Part shown: positions 26,245 through 35,096 of the stretch, piece by piece
How the letters are laid out: every line of letters starts with the position of its first letter
Numbering within the stretch: position 1 is the first letter of the stretch
From: G963668605 sp963793625
Lineage (GTDB): Bacteria > Acidobacteriota > Terriglobia > Bryobacterales > Bryobacteraceae
DNA length: 64,000 bases
Direction: 5' to 3'
Assembly (NCBI GenBank): GCA_963793625.1
Contig: CAWCAT010000027.1
Coordinates: forward strand, 62,001-126,000
Notes under the pieces: model-generated
What the model saw: only the letters and a program-made list of their open reading frames with translations
Database searches by the model: none
What the model was told of the DNA's origin: nothing
Position numbers and translations under genes: made by a program

Positions 26245-28531
26245 ATGGGCATCTCTACACTAGCCGCGTTTCTATGTCTCTCCACCCTGGGCGCATTCGC
26301 CCAGGACGCCGCGCTCGAACGCCGCCAGGAGGCTCTCGATGTCCTGCTGAAGACGCTCAACAGGACTTCGCCACCCGCTACGGGCAGGATCACTGCGGTG
26401 GACAAGACCTGGGAGGACTGGCAGCGCCGTACGGGCGAACTGCCTCCCGATTTCAATGCCATGCCGTCGATCCCCGGACTGCCCGATCCGCTGACGATGA
26501 TGGAGAACGGCCGCAAGGTCACGGTGAAGACGCGGGAGCAGTGGCAGCGGCAGAAGGCCTGGGTCCGCGAGCAGTTCGAGCGTTGGATCATCGGGAAACT
26601 GCCGCCTTCGCCCGACAATCTTCGGGCGGAGGTGACCGGCACTCACAGGGACGGCGATGTCACGGTTCGCGACGTCGTGTTGCATTTCGGCCCGGAGGCA
26701 AGGGCAGCCTGCGCGTCCAGCTCTTGATCCCGCCGGGAAAGGGTCCGTTCCCAGTATTCCTGACCAACCATTCGCGGACGCGTCCATGGGTCGCAACCGC
26801 GGTGCGGCGCGGTTATATCGGCGCCATCTACTTCGCGGCGGATCCGATGTACGGCACGGAGGACGATTCGGACAAGTTCATCGAACTGTATCCCGAGCAC
26901 GACTTCTCGTGTCTGGCTCGCTGGGCGTGGGCGGCGATGCGCGCTGTGGATTACCTGTACACGCTGCCGGAGGTCAACAAAGGCAAGATCGGCCTGACCG
27001 GGCATTCGAGGAACGGCAAGCAGGCGCTGATCGCGGCCGCATTTGACGAGCGCATCTCGGCCGTGGTCCCATCGAGCGGCCTTACTGGTGACGGCAACCC
27101 GTGGCGGTACACGACGGACATGTACGCGAATGAGTCCATCGAACAGATTACCGGCTCGTTCCCGCACTGGTTTCATCCGCGGTTGCGGTTTTTCGCAGGC
27201 CGCGAACAGAAGCTGCCGGTCGATCAGAATTCGCTCATGGCAATGGTTGCGCCGCGCGGCCTGCTGATGTCCTCCGCGTTTTCGGAGGCTCAGGGAGCGC
27301 CGATGGGCTTCGAGCAGGCGTACCGTTCGGTGCGGAGAGTTTATGAGTTTCTGGGAGCGCCGGAAAAAGCCGGCCTGTACACACGCGCGGGCGAACATCC
27401 GACCACTGCCGGCGATATAGAGAATTACGTTAACTTCTTCGATTCGGTGTTCGGACGGAAGCAGAGCCCGCCGTTCGAAAACTGGGTGAATGGCTACACG
27501 TTCGACAAGTGGGCGAAGCTGTCGGGCGAGAAGATCGAAGCGGCAAAGTATCCCGTGCGGACAGTTGGCGATTTTCTGAAGGAGCCGAAGTGGCGTGATG
27601 CCGTCCGCGAGCGGATCCGGTGGGCGCTGGGCGAAGAGCCGGCGGGGATTCGCTTTCCCGCGCGGCGCGAACTGCGTCCAGAAGGGCGAACCAGCGACGG
27701 GTGGCTAGCCGGCCTCTACAAGCGGCCTTTCCAGGACAAGGGAATGGGCGCCATCGCGCTGTCCTACGGTGACGACTTGAAGGGCGATCTCTACTACCCC
27801 GTGACGGCCGACGGCGCTCCGAAACCCGGCAAGTGGCCGGTGGTCGTATGGTTGCACCATTCAGTTACGCGACTGGCTATTCCAGGAACACGAAGCCGGC
27901 GTTTACCTCGCTTGTATCGCGCGGTTTTGCGGTGCTGGCGATCGATCAACTCGGGTACGGTACCCGGGTGGAGTACGCAGCCCGGTTCTATGACCGCTAT
28001 CCGAAGTGGTCGTTGATGGGAAAGATGGTGGCGGACACGCGGGCTGCCGTGGACGCGCTGGCGTCACTCGAGAACGTCGATGCGTCGCGGATCTACCTGG
28101 TGGGGTGGGCGCTGGGCGCGAAGGTGGCGCTGTTCACCGCTTCTCTGGAGGACCGCGTGGCCGGCGTTGCGGCCATCGCTGGCTTCACGCCACTGCGCCT
28201 TGCGACCGCGGACAAAGGGATCGAGGGCATCCGGCAGTATTCGCACCTGCACGGGTTGGCGCCCCGTTTCGGGTTCTTCTTGAATCACGAAGCGCGCCTT
28301 CCGGTGGATTATGACGAGATCCTCGCGATGGCGGCGCCGCGTCCCGTATTGATATGGGCGCCGCAGTACGACCGCTACGCGCCGGTAGAGGATGTACGGC
28401 GGGCGGTGGAGGCGGCGCGGCCCGCCTGGAGCGGAAAGGATGTGCTGAAGCTCCAGACACCCGTGGATTTCAACCGCTTCCAGCGCTCCGCGCAGCAGCG
28501 GGTGTTCGACTGGCTGGCGTCGGTGAAGTAG
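26245..28531 (+). pseudogene. Two-domain secreted carbohydrate esterase (CE15-like plus alpha/beta hydrolase), two frameshifts
   Basis: ATG at 26245 follows the receptor stop by one base. Frame 1 gives a signal peptide and a linker to about 26697; frame 2 covers the first hydrolase domain, with nucleophile elbow GLTGHSRNGKQA (GxSRxGK, as in CE15 glucuronoyl esterases) and a likely His near GEHPTTAG; frame 3 from about 27860 gives a second alpha/beta-hydrolase domain ending LASVK at 28531. Restoring one G in GGAGG (about 26697) and one C in CACCA (about 27858) would rejoin them into about 760 residues. In the second domain the elbow reads GWALG: serine is replaced by alanine, so this half may be inactive. 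The role would be cleaving ester links in hemicellulose outside the cell. Breaks may be sequence errors. Confidence 0.72.
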
Positions 28532-28612
28532 CGGAGGTCCATCGTGCGGGTGGCGGCGATGCGGGTTTGCATCGAGAGCGGTTTCTCAATAGTCGAGCAC
28601 ATCTGCCAACAA

Positions 28613-28804
28613 GTGAAACGCTTGCAGGGCAGCGACCATCGTCTTCGGTGGGTCGGCTCGGCTTTGCTCTTTGCTGAGTCGCGCTGGAACCGGATTCACG
28701 GTTGCCGGCATTTGCCCGTGTTGCTCAACGCGCTCAACGCAGCTTTCCGTCAGCGTTGCGCGCAGAACCAAGCCGAACTCAAAACTCAGATGGGTGCGGC
28801 GTAA
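28613..28804 (+). mobile_element. C-terminal relic of an IS transposase
   Basis: The frame reads DHRLRWVGSALLFAESRWNRIHG and then a closing LPVLLNALN helix, ending at TAA 28804. This matches the last 60 or so residues of IS256-type transposases. The rest of the transposase and both terminal repeats are absent. It marks an old insertion at the boundary of the microcompartment operon. Confidence 0.65.
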
Positions 28805-29180
28805 ACTATTAATGACGGGTCGCAACTTTCAACGGAAATCCGGACACCCTCCGGCCGTTCCCAATCGATCCAAATCTTTATTTCCCGCGTTATCATCCAC
28901 TTATAATCCATCACCCCCAAAATCCGCGCCACCGGCTGCTACACTCCAACGGAAAGGCGCCGTCCGCCCAACCTGATAAGAAACCGAATCAACTCATGCT
29001 ATCCATCCGACAAATCGCTGAAACCAAACCCACCCGGTCCCACCCCGCCAGCCATCCCGGGAAATGCGCTCTATAAATAAAAAATCAGCGAAACGAACTA
29101 AAAAGTATGGATTGCCTTGTCGGCGTTCATCCGCGGCAAAAAGGACGCAAAAGCCCCTACTATGTCAAACTGGAGAGCAG
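28805..29180. other. Intergenic leader of the microcompartment operon
   Basis: About 375 bases of lower GC than the surroundings. A TATAAT hexamer sits at 28902-28907 but I see no convincing -35 box at the right distance. No gene is recognisable; the operon promoter is probably here. Confidence 0.35.
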
Positions 29181-29987
29181 ATGATTGAACATGTTTCCCT
29201 GGGGGCCAACGCCTCAAAAGCCCGAGTTGCGCTCTTTGATTTCGATGGCACGCTTTCCACCATTCGCGCCGGCTGGATCGATGTCATGGTCCCGATGATG
29301 GTCGAACTCCTCGTCGAGTGTAAGTCCGGCGAAAGCGAGGAATCCCTCACCGCACTCGTCAGGGAATTCGTCGGCCGACTCACCGGCAAGCAGACCATGT
29401 ACCAGATGATCGAACTCGCCGACCAGATCACGGCGCGCGGCGGCACCCCCCTTGAACCGCTCGTCTATAAGCATATGTATCTGGACCGCCTCTGGGATCA
29501 GATCAAAGACCGCGTCGAGGATCTCGAAAAGGGCCGCGTCTCCCCCGAACAGTACCTCGTCCCCGGCTCGCGCGAACTGCTCGAAGGCCTCAAGGAACGT
29601 GGCATGAAGATGTATCTCGCCAGCGGCACCGACGAAATCTATATGCGCCGCGAAGCCGACCTGCTCGACGTCTCCCGCTACTTCGATGGCGGAGTCTTCG
29701 GCGCGCTCGACGACTACAAGGCCTTCTCCAAAGCGATTCTCGTCCAGCGCATCATTGCCTCCGCGGAATCCAAAGGCGAAGAGTTCCTCGGTTTCGGCGA
29801 CGGCTATGTCGAAATCGAAAACGTGAAACAGGTCGGCGGTGTCGCCGTCGGCGTGGCCAGCGATGAGCCCGAATGCCTCAAGGTTGACGAGTGGAAACGC
29901 GAACGCCTCAAGAACGTCGGCGCCGATTGGATCGTCCCCAATTTCCTCGATAGGAAGGAACTGTTTACCGCTCTGTTCCCTGAATAG
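29181..29987 (+). CDS. HAD-family phosphatase
   Basis: The start at 29181 (MIEHVSL) follows GGAG; the longer frame upstream is low-complexity and not protein-like. Motif I DFDGTLST is at residues 20-27, motif II is in MYLASGTDE, and motif IV in GFGDGYVEIENV. The cap is of the C1 type, as in phosphoglycolate-phosphatase or beta-phosphoglucomutase relatives; total length 268. It probably removes phosphate from a sugar phosphate. It is the first gene of a packed co-directional operon that ends with microcompartment proteins, so its substrate may come from the compartment. Exact substrate unknown. Confidence 0.85.
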   Translation: MIEHVSLGANASKARVALFDFDGTLSTIRAGWIDVMVPMMVELLVECKSGESEESLTALVREFVGRLTGKQTMYQMIELADQITARGGTPLEPLVYKHMYLDRLWDQIKDRVEDLEKGRVSPEQYLVPGSRELLEGLKERGMKMYLASGTDEIYMRREADLLDVSRYFDGGVFGALDDYKAFSKAILVQRIIASAESKGEEFLGFGDGYVEIENVKQVGGVAVGVASDEPECLKVDEWKRERLKNVGADWIVPNFLDRKELFTALFPE

Positions 29988-30008
29988 TCACGGTTTACTC
30001 ATCGTCCA

Positions 30009-30992
30009 ATGCCCTCCAGGTATGAGGTTTTCGATCGTTCCCGGCTGCTTGTCAAGCCACTCGCGGAACGCACGCACGATCTCCAGCTCAGCCGCTGGCT
30101 CACGCTCGATGAACAGACTCCGCCGTTCTCGCATGAGAGCCTTCCGGAACTCGCCCGCCGCCTCGCTTCAGCCCGCAACGCAGGCCGGGCCCGCATCCTG
30201 ATGATGGGCGCGCACGTGCTCCGCGCCGGCGTCAATCGCCACATCATCGATCTGCTGGAACGCGGCTTCATCGATCACATCGCCATGAACGGCGCGGGCT
30301 GCATCCACGATTACGAAATCGCGCGCATCGGCGCCACCACCGAAAGCGTTGCGCGTTACATACGCTCCGGCGAGTTCGGGCTCTGGCAGGAAACTGGCGA
30401 ACTCAACGACTGGATCGTCGACGCCGCGGCGCAGAACTGTGGGCTCGGTGAGTACGCCGGCCAACGCATCGGCGCAAGCAATTACGCGCACCGCGATCTC
30501 AGCGTGCTCGCTGCCGCATACCGCCTCGGAGTGCCCGCTACCATCCACGTCGGCATCGGCTACGACATCCTGCATGAGCATCCCAATTGCGACGGCGCGG
30601 CGCTCGGCGCGGCCAGCTATCGCGACTTCCTGATTTTTGCGCACACCATGGAACGGCTCGATGGCGGCGTCCTGCTCAGCTTCGGTTCCGCCATCATGGC
30701 GCCTGAGGTTTATCTGAAAGCCCTCGCGATGGTGCGCAACGTGGCCGGCCAGCAGGGTCGCACCGTGACCAACTTCACCACCGCCGTTTTCGACATGGTG
30801 CCCATCCACGGCGACATTCACCGCGAATTGCCCAAGACCGATCCCGGCTACTACTTCCGCCCCCACAAAACGATGCTCGTCCGCACCGTGGCCGACGGCG
30901 GCGATAGCATGTACTTCTGCGGCGATCACAGGGCCACCTTCCCTGCCCTTCGAACCGCCCTACTGGATCTGAAGCCGCTGGAGACTGCATGA
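30009..30992 (+). CDS. Deoxyhypusine-synthase-like protein of unknown role
   Basis: The 327 residues show the DHS layout: AHVLRAGVNRHIIDLLERGFIDHIAMNGAGCIHDYEIARIGATTE resembles the NAD-binding region of deoxyhypusine synthase, with further GIGYDILHEHP and a final GGDSMYFCGD. Bacteria have no hypusinated eIF5A, so such homologues must act on another substrate, perhaps a polyamine or an NAD-linked reaction. The start at 30009 lies 22 bases after the HAD gene. Its stop overlaps the next start (ATGA), which implies coupled translation. I consider the family assignment probable and the function open. Confidence 0.65.
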   Translation: MPSRYEVFDRSRLLVKPLAERTHDLQLSRWLTLDEQTPPFSHESLPELARRLASARNAGRARILMMGAHVLRAGVNRHIIDLLERGFIDHIAMNGAGCIHDYEIARIGATTESVARYIRSGEFGLWQETGELNDWIVDAAAQNCGLGEYAGQRIGASNYAHRDLSVLAAAYRLGVPATIHVGIGYDILHEHPNCDGAALGAASYRDFLIFAHTMERLDGGVLLSFGSAIMAPEVYLKALAMVRNVAGQQGRTVTNFTTAVFDMVPIHGDIHRELPKTDPGYYFRPHKTMLVRTVADGGDSMYFCGDHRATFPALRTALLDLKPLETA

Positions 30993-31973
30993 CCTCGCGC
31001 ATCCTGCATGCAATCCCGTCGCGCGCGGCGCTCGTCGTTGGCGACATTTGCCTCGACCGTTGGTGTACCTACGATCCCGCTGCCGCCGAGCCCTCCCGTG
31101 AAACCGGCATCGCGCGCATCGGAGTCGTCTCCACCGAACTTACGCCCGGCGCAGGTGGCACCGTCGCAAACAACCTGGCTGCGCTCGGGGTCGGTCGCGT
31201 TTCCGTGCTCGGCGTCATAGGCGATGACGGTCATGGAACGGAACTCGTGCGCGCCCTGCAACTGCGCAACATCGAAACGGAACTGCTCGTCAGAACGCCC
31301 AGTATCGCAACGTTCACTTACACCAAGCTGATCAACTCCGCTACCGGTGCCGAGGACCAGCCGCGCATCGACTTCATCAACGCAAAGCCGCTCGGCCATC
31401 GACGTCAGCGAAAAATTGTTGGCCAAGCTGCGCGACAGCGCCGGCGCGTTCGACGTAATCTTCGTTGCGGATCAGGCCGAGGCGGAACAGGGTGTGGTGG
31501 ACGCCAATATCCGCGAGTATCTTTCAACCCTGGCCGAAGACGATCCCGGTAAAGTCATTTGGGTCGATTCGCGCCGCCGTCCTGAGCTCTATCGCCACGC
31601 GGTCGTGAAGCCCAATCAACAGGAAGCCGAGGAAGCCTGCCTGCGCCTCTTCGGAAAAGTCGACTACGAGCGCTTGCGGCGGCACATCAACACGCGCCTG
31701 CTGTTGGTCACGCATGGCGGTGATGGCGTGCTGCTTGTCGAACAGGGCCGTCAGGCCTGGATCAAGACCAGGCCCAATCCGGCGCCAGTCGATATCTGCG
31801 GTGCGGGCGACAGCTTCTCAGCCGGCGCGGCGCTGGCGTACCAGATCACGTCTTCCGCCGAAGAGGCCGCGCGCTTCGGAAACATCGTCGCATCCATCAC
31901 GATCACCAAAAAGGGCACCGGAACCGCCACGCCCGAGGAAGTGCTCGCAGCCTCGCGGGAGATGCCGCGGTGA
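30989..31973 (+). pseudogene. PfkB/RfaE-type carbohydrate kinase, one frameshift
   Basis: The first frame (start ATGA overlap at 30989) gives AALVVGDICLDRW, LTPGAGGTVANNLAALG and VLGVIGDDGHG, the N-terminal part of an RfaE1 (D-glycero-beta-D-manno-heptose-7-phosphate kinase)-like ribokinase fold. Near 31390-31400 the frame shifts by one base and continues AIDVSEKLLAKLRDSAGAFD through KPNQQEAEEACL to the anion-hole motif VDICGAGDSFSAGAAL, ending at 31973. The complete protein would be about 328 residues. An extra base in CCGCTCGG (or loss of two) would explain it. The rest of the operon is intact, so an error is plausible. The ROK gene overlaps its stop (GTGA). Confidence 0.75.
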
Positions 31974-32839
31974 ACACGCTTGCGATCGACATCGGCGGCA
32001 CGAACTTCCGCGTCGCGCTCTTCGATGGTGAAAGCCTGATCAAGCGCGAAGGGGAAGCGACAGATCGCGCTGGCGGACCCGTCCACATGGTGCCCCGCAT
32101 TCTCGAAATCGTGCGCTCCTGGAATCTGCCCATCGCGCGCTGTGGAATCGGTTTCGGCGGACCCGTCGTCTTCGCGGAACAGCGCGTCGCGCTTTCCACG
32201 CACGTCGGCGGCTGGAGCGATTTTCCGCTCGTCCAAACGATCCGTGAAGGTCTCGGCGTGCCCGTCATTATGGACAACGACGCCAATGTGGGCGCTCTCG
32301 GGGAAGGCCTGTACGGCGCTGGAAAAGGCGCGGATCCGCTGTTCTACATGACGCTCTCCACCGGCATCGGCGGAGGAATTCTCACGCGCGGGCAGGTTTT
32401 GCGCGGAGCGGATTCGTGGGCTGGTGAAATCGGGCATCTCACGATCCGGCCGGATGGCCCCGAGTGCCTGTGTGGCGCGTACGGCTGTTTCGAGCGTATG
32501 TGCTGCGGGCTCTGGCTGGAACGCGACAACGCACGCAAGCCCGCCGAACTGCTGCAGGATCCCGAGTTTGTCGCGCATTATGTGGAAGACTTGGCCTTAG
32601 GTCTGAAAGCCGCGATCATGCTGCTCAATCCCGCGCGGATCGTGATCGGCGGAGGCCTAACCCGCGCAGGCGATGCACTTTTTGTGCCGCTGCGCGCGGA
32701 ACTGCGCCGCAGGATTACAGACTGGTCGCGCGCGCGTATCGACGTCGTTCCCGCCGCGCTCGGCGATGATAGCGTGCTTTACGGAGCATTGGCGCTTGCT
32801 AGGATGGAAGGTAATGATCGAGAATTTTCGAAAATTTGA
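31970..32839 (+). CDS. ROK-family sugar kinase
   Basis: Starts with GTG in a GTGA overlap with the kinase gene. The phosphate-1 motif LAIDIGGTNFRVALFDG is at residues 4-20, MDNDANVGALGE is the ROK acidic motif, STGIGGGI is phosphate-2, and EIGHLTIRPDGPECLCGAYGCFE carries the zinc-binding CxCGxxGC signature of ROK kinases. At 289 residues it is of kinase rather than repressor size, with no DNA-binding head. It would phosphorylate glucose, a related hexose or an N-acyl-hexosamine. Its place in the operon suggests sugar feeding into the microcompartment pathway. Confidence 0.88.
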   Translation: MNTLAIDIGGTNFRVALFDGESLIKREGEATDRAGGPVHMVPRILEIVRSWNLPIARCGIGFGGPVVFAEQRVALSTHVGGWSDFPLVQTIREGLGVPVIMDNDANVGALGEGLYGAGKGADPLFYMTLSTGIGGGILTRGQVLRGADSWAGEIGHLTIRPDGPECLCGAYGCFERMCCGLWLERDNARKPAELLQDPEFVAHYVEDLALGLKAAIMLLNPARIVIGGGLTRAGDALFVPLRAELRRRITDWSRARIDVVPAALGDDSVLYGALALARMEGNDREFSKI

Positions 32840-33188
32840 GACTGGGCCAGATCCGTTTGGACGCATGTGGCAGGTGGAATTTCGCTGGCTCCAAACCGCG
32901 ATTTCGATACGCCACGCGGACACCGTGAACGTGAAATTTGTCATCTCGAACGGGGATGATTGGGAAGAAAAAGTCATCGCACTGCCGCACCCGGACCTTC
33001 TCACTTTGAGCACAAGATCAGCGCAGCACGGGCATCCGCTTACCGATCCGTGGTGCATGAAACTGGCCGCGCTGCACCTGGTCCACATGATCGAAACCTC
33101 CGATGACATGGACAAAGTCATCGTCACCCCGAAGTACGAAGAACTGGAAGCCTACGCCGCTGCCCTCGAACACAGCAAAGCCGCCTGA
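32814..33188 (+). CDS. Conserved small protein of unknown function
   Basis: ATG 32814 follows GGAAGG and lies inside the end of the ROK gene (26-base overlap). The product, 124 residues, begins MIENFRKFETGPDPFGRMW and contains a strand-rich middle and a helical end (LHLVHMIETSDDMDK, YEELEAYAAALEHSKAA). No signal peptide or membrane segment. I do not recognise the family. Gene order and overlap tie it to the ROK and PduS genes. Confidence 0.6.
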   Translation: MIENFRKFETGPDPFGRMWQVEFRWLQTAISIRHADTVNVKFVISNGDDWEEKVIALPHPDLLTLSTRSAQHGHPLTDPWCMKLAALHLVHMIETSDDMDKVIVTPKYEELEAYAAALEHSKAA

Positions 33189-33197
33189 GACCCACCC

Positions 33198-34508
33198 ATG
33201 CTGAGTACAACATTAAAAGAGATGGGTGTGGTGGGCGCCGGTGGAGCCGGTTTCCCAACCTACGTCAAAGCCAGGTCGGAAGTGGAATTTCTGCTCGCCA
33301 ACGGTGCCGAGTGCGAACCGTTGCTGCACAAAGACTTCGAGCTGATGAAGAGCGCACCAGCGGAGATCATCTCCGGCATGTCGCTGATGATGGCATCCAT
33401 CAAGGCCAAACAAGGCCGCTTCGGCATCAAGGAAAAGAATCAGGAAGCGATCCACGCCATCGAGCCGTTTGCGAAAGCCGCGGGCATCGAGATGTGCTAC
33501 CTCGGCGATTTCTATCCGTCGGGCGACGAATACGAGTTGGTCTATACGGCGACCGGGCGCCTGATTCCCGCGGCGGGCATTCCGCTGCAGGTCGGCTGCG
33601 TCGTCAACAACGTCGAGACGCTCTACAACGTCGACGCCGCACACAAGGGCACGCCGGTCACTCAGAAGTTTCTTTCGGTCGCCGGAGCTGTGCATAGGCC
33701 CAGTTCATTCTGGGTTCCCGTCGGCACGTCTTTCCGCGACTTGATCAAGCTGGCGGGCGGTGCGATTCCCGACGAAATCGGCGTCTTCATCGGCGGCATG
33801 ATGATGGGCACGCTGACTTTTGATCTCGACGAAGTCGTGACCAAGACAACCGGCGGATTGATCGTGCTGCCGAAAGAGCATTACCTGGTCACGCGCAAGG
33901 CGCTGCCTGTGGAAACGAAAGCGCGCATCGGCAAATCGGCTTGCGACCAGTGCAGCTATTGCACCGAGTTCTGCCCGCGTTACCTGCTGGGCTACGATGT
34001 CCAGCCGCACAAAGTAATGCGCAGCCTGGGTTTCACCGCGAGCGGTTCCGATCACTGGAATCAATGGGGCGAGCTGTGTTGCGCTTGCGGACTCTGCACG
34101 CTGTACGCCTGTCCGGAAGACCTCTTCCCCAAGGAAGCCTGCGACGGCGCGAAGCAAGACCTGCGCACGGCCGGCATCAAGTTCGTGCAGCAGAAGCCCG
34201 TTAAAGTACACCCGATGAAGGAGTACCGGCGCGTGCCGCTCAGCATGCTGCGCCAGCGGCTTAAGGTGGAGCAGTTCGAAAGCGAGACGCCGTTCGTTGC
34301 TCACGCCCATGTGCCGAAGATCGCGCGCATCAAGCTCTCGCAGCATGTCGGCAAGCCCGCCGAAGCAGTTGTGCAGAAGGGCGCCAGCGTGCGCAAGAAC
34401 CAACTACTCGCCCAGGTGGGCGAGAAGGACCTGGGCGTAAACATCCATTCCAGCGTCAACGGCACAGTGGCCGACATCACCGCCAAGTATATTGAGATAC
34501 ACACTTAG
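33198..34508 (+). CDS. PduS-like RnfC-type flavo-iron-sulfur protein of a microcompartment
   Basis: The N-terminal GAGGAGFPTYVKA loop binds flavin/NADH as in RnfC and PduS. The centre has two [4Fe-4S] motifs: CDQCSYCTEFCP and CCACGLCTLYACP (residues about 250-305). A C-terminal biotinyl-lipoyl-like domain follows (VQKGASVRKNQLLAQVGE). Length 436 is close to PduS (about 450). In the propanediol compartment PduS reduces cobalamin or passes electrons through the shell to PduT. The PduT-like gene follows after two bases, exactly as in known systems. I make the family call with confidence; the reaction here is unknown. Confidence 0.9.
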   Translation: MLSTTLKEMGVVGAGGAGFPTYVKARSEVEFLLANGAECEPLLHKDFELMKSAPAEIISGMSLMMASIKAKQGRFGIKEKNQEAIHAIEPFAKAAGIEMCYLGDFYPSGDEYELVYTATGRLIPAAGIPLQVGCVVNNVETLYNVDAAHKGTPVTQKFLSVAGAVHRPSSFWVPVGTSFRDLIKLAGGAIPDEIGVFIGGMMMGTLTFDLDEVVTKTTGGLIVLPKEHYLVTRKALPVETKARIGKSACDQCSYCTEFCPRYLLGYDVQPHKVMRSLGFTASGSDHWNQWGELCCACGLCTLYACPEDLFPKEACDGAKQDLRTAGIKFVQQKPVKVHPMKEYRRVPLSMLRQRLKVEQFESETPFVAHAHVPKIARIKLSQHVGKPAEAVVQKGASVRKNQLLAQVGEKDLGVNIHSSVNGTVADITAKYIEIHT

Positions 34509-34510
34509 CC

Positions 34511-35065
34511 ATGGCATCCAGAAACTCCATCGGAATGATTGAACTCGGCAGCATCGCCGCCGGGATGCAGGTGGCTGACGCCATGCTGAAGGCCGCGGAC
34601 GTGGAACTGATTCTCTCCCGCAGCATCTGTTCGGGCAAGTATATGGTGATGGTGCGTGGCGACGTCGGCGGGATCGAAGCCGCCGTCAACGCCGGCAAGC
34701 AAATCGGGGACTTCTCAGTGATCGACACATTCGTGATTCCAAATGTGGACGAGCAGATCTTCCCGGCTATCGCGGGCACCAACAAGGTGGAGAAGATGGA
34801 GGCGCTCGGCATCATTGAAGCCTTCTCAGTCACCTCTCTACTCGAAGGCGCGGACGCCGCGGCCAAAGCCGCAAACGTCACGCTGATGGAAGTGCGCCTT
34901 GCCATGGCGCTCGGCGGCAAGGCCTTTGCGACCATGACCGGCAGCGTCTCCGCCGTTACCGCCGCGGTTGAAGCCGGAGCGCAGCGCATCGCGCGCAAGG
35001 GACTACTGGTCAATAAAGTAGTTATTGCGCAACCACGCCCCGAACTGCTCACAGAAATGATTTAG
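34511..35065 (+). CDS. PduT-like trimeric microcompartment shell protein (two BMC domains)
   Basis: Two tandem BMC domains are seen: residues about 6-85 (SIGMIELGSIAAGMQVADAM, SGKYMVMVRGDVGGIEAAV) and about 98-180 (ALGIIEAFSVTSLLEGADAA, GKAFATMTGSVSAVTAAVEAG). Length 184 equals PduT. It should form a pseudo-hexameric shell tile with a central pore. The only cysteine is C40 in SRSICSGKY; at the place where PduT carries its cluster ligand (Cys108, as I recall that sequence) this protein has a leucine. No hexameric BMC-H or pentameric BMC-P gene is within the window, so other shell genes must be elsewhere. Confidence 0.9.
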   Translation: MASRNSIGMIELGSIAAGMQVADAMLKAADVELILSRSICSGKYMVMVRGDVGGIEAAVNAGKQIGDFSVIDTFVIPNVDEQIFPAIAGTNKVEKMEALGIIEAFSVTSLLEGADAAAKAANVTLMEVRLAMALGGKAFATMTGSVSAVTAAVEAGAQRIARKGLLVNKVVIAQPRPELLTEMI

Positions 35066-35096
35066 TCGCCGATGAGGGTGTTTTACGGAGACACCC

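Noticed and set aside
28902..28907. TATAAT as a promoter of the compartment operon
   Set aside because: No matching -35 box, and almost 280 bases before the first start codon.
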